64,000 nucleotides of DNA from Archilochus colubris (Eukaryota > Chordata > Aves > Apodiformes > Trochilidae): NCBI GenBank assembly GCA_023079485.1, contig CM041115.1, forward strand, positions 44,014,305 to 44,078,304, given 5' to 3'. The translations under genes and the position numbers were made by a program. The notes beneath the pieces are model-generated. The model worked only from the letters and a program-made list of their open reading frames with translations. It did not search any database and had not been told where the DNA came from. This document shows, piece by piece, positions 62,509-64,000 of this stretch. Every line of letters begins with the position of its first letter. Within the stretch, counting starts at the first letter, position 1.

Positions 62509-63907
62509 AAGGTCACAAGATGTTCTTACTTACAGGCTCTGGAAGAGCACTGACAGCTAGCTGTTCAAAATAAGGTTACCTTAACTCCCCACAGCTGTGG
62601 ACTCCTCCTGCCTCTACAACCCAAAATTTTAAATTAAAATAGTTCCACTCACCCAAAACTGTGAGGAATGTCACAGACATCACAACAAACCACAAAATCA
62701 AGCCCCTACCACAAATAGGGGGCTTTCTCCCTATTTGTTTCTCCCTCATTGTTTTCTCCCAATGCCAGAAAAACAAAACAGTTCCCCCAGTGGCACTGCA
62801 TTGCAGCAGGGTAGGAATGAACAGAAATCAGTGGTTCCCACCCACATTTAACTGCCTGCACTTGCTGGGCAACACAGTATGTTAAAGGCCTTTCTCTTCT
62901 CCTTTCCTTCCCCTGAAAGAGAGAAATCTACACGGCAAGACAAGAACTGTGCCAAAGATGCTATTGTTTTTTAGATGTATCCTTTAACAGGGCATACTAA
63001 TACCCACTGGCAGATTTTGTTAGTGTTCAGTAGTAGTTGGCAATCTGCCTAAATAAAAATTAAAATCATCCTGTGCCTCATGGTGCAGGCAGTATTAAGA
63101 AGCATACACACAGGACCAGGAAGTTTCTGCTCACAGAGACACATTACAGGTGAAACACAGATACCCAATTTGTAATCCTGGAGACCTAAAAAGGTAGTAT
63201 TTCAAAAAAGCAGGAACAGTGAAAGAAAATGTGCATATTTGGATGTGAGCATACAGACATAAAACAAACTAGTAATCCAGAACTCCTTCACTCAACAAAA
63301 AGTGACAAGAAAACAGACAACAAAGCTGACAGATACAATAAAATTATTTGAATCAAATCCATTGTTTCTGTGTTCCACTATAAAAACAAAACCTGAGGAT
63401 GTAAAGTAAATTATCATCTTGATTTTCCAGTTCTTGCTAGCTCAACAAGACTCTGCTGTTTATGTAGTGGCAAAGCAGAAGAAAAAACATACAGCTTAAG
63501 TACTTTTAAGTTTGGTCCTATCCATAATATTACCATTTCCATCAAAAGGTGTACAGTCAAGTTTGAATGTTAGCTTTCAGAATGTTATTATGGCACTTCT
63601 GATGTCAATGTCACCTCAAAGCACAGGTTTAAAACTAAAGAGACCTCAAGTAATATGATAATGAAGTATCATATTCCTTGCTTAAGAAAACACATACCTT
63701 TTATTCCTGCTATTTTATTTTACTCTGAGTAAAACAAATGCATCTAGTGAATCATTCAGTTTCTTCTGTATGAGGAATATTTATTGCAAGTCAGCAAAAT
63801 AGAAGATCATGGTATAAAACTCATTAAAATTACAGATCACAACACCCTAGCAGATGAACAAATGCAGAATAACATTTCTATTCCCTGTGAATAAAGGGGA
63901 TACTCAC

Positions 63908-64000
63908 TTTCCAGAGCTGACTCCTTTCATATGATCCGTGTAGATATAAATGTCTGGGAGAAATTTATTCAGAATGCTCCTTGCAGATTCCACCATTCTG
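63908..64000 (-). CDS. RCL1: RCL1 internal exon (5' end beyond window)
   Basis: This is part of an internal coding exon of RCL1, the RNA 3'-terminal phosphate cyclase-like protein. It acts in the nucleolus with the U3 snoRNP/BMS1 machinery in early cleavages that release pre-18S rRNA, and it lacks the cyclase activity of its RtcA relatives. The visible 93 bases translate without a stop and include YIYTDHMKGVSSG, a conserved RCL1 stretch. The exon ends after GGAAA, followed by a good donor (gtgagta). The split codon is completed by the first base of the next exon at 60960, giving Gly-Lys-Ser-Pro across the junction. The acceptor side lies outside the window or at its edge. Identification rests on recognising the family sequence and on the linked downstream exons. 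Confidence 0.93.

Larger units (their letters stand above)
60961..63907 (-). other. RCL1: RCL1 intron
   Basis: A 2.9 kb intron from gtgagt to tttcag. It holds one antisense CR1 fragment and a (CAAA)n run. Confidence 0.9.

Noticed and set aside
1..64000. CRISPR arrays, operons, rRNA or tRNA genes
   Set aside because: No spaced direct repeats, ribosome binding sites or RNA gene signatures of that kind were found, as expected for vertebrate DNA.

Overview
This window is vertebrate nuclear DNA, almost certainly from a bird. Fifteen CR1 LINE fragments are scattered over both strands, most ending in the diagnostic TTCTATGATTCTATG-type 3' tail. There are avian-type LTR remnants, and genes are few, intron-split and widely spaced. 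No prokaryotic, plasmid or phage features are present.

Right part (about 49.8-64 kb): the 3' half of RCL1, a pre-18S rRNA processing factor, lies on the minus strand. Four exons with exact splice sites and compatible phases are readable (63908-64000 partial, 60804-60960, 55171-55274, 50009-50159), followed by a short 3'UTR with AATAAA at 49860-49865. The last intron carries the vertebrate microRNA precursor mir-101-2 (54357-54435, minus), the same host-gene arrangement as in mammals. It also carries a GC-rich island with a roughly 500 bp polypurine minisatellite (52.68-53.5 kb).

Middle (about 29.99-49.8 kb): a CpG island at 29.99-30.9 kb looks like a promoter. RCL1 is followed by JAK2 on the same strand in other amniotes, so the best guess is the JAK2 promoter and first untranslated exon on the minus strand. 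No JAK2 coding exon was found, so the leftmost 30 kb would be JAK2 5' introns. The 19 kb between island and RCL1 is mainly transposon-derived. It holds a 2.8 kb RTE-clade LINE (31584-34399, minus), bounded by an 11 bp target-site duplication and ending in an (ATG)n tail, an avian ERV LTR remnant (about 37990-38577), a CR1 nested in another repeat (39.87-41.1 kb), and further CR1 copies.

Left part (1-29.99 kb): AT-rich DNA with no recognisable coding exon. It holds CR1 fragments (one split by a 270 bp A/T-only expansion at 10.9-11.18 kb), a small ERV leader relic with a tRNA-Lys-type primer binding site near 17.5 kb, and long poly(A) tracts.

The strongest item for follow-up is the RTE-clade element. 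Such LINEs are patchy in birds and have been linked to horizontal transfer (AviRTE). The copy has clean boundaries but has lost part of its endonuclease and the catalytic core of its reverse transcriptase. I found no evidence for an undescribed multi-gene system.
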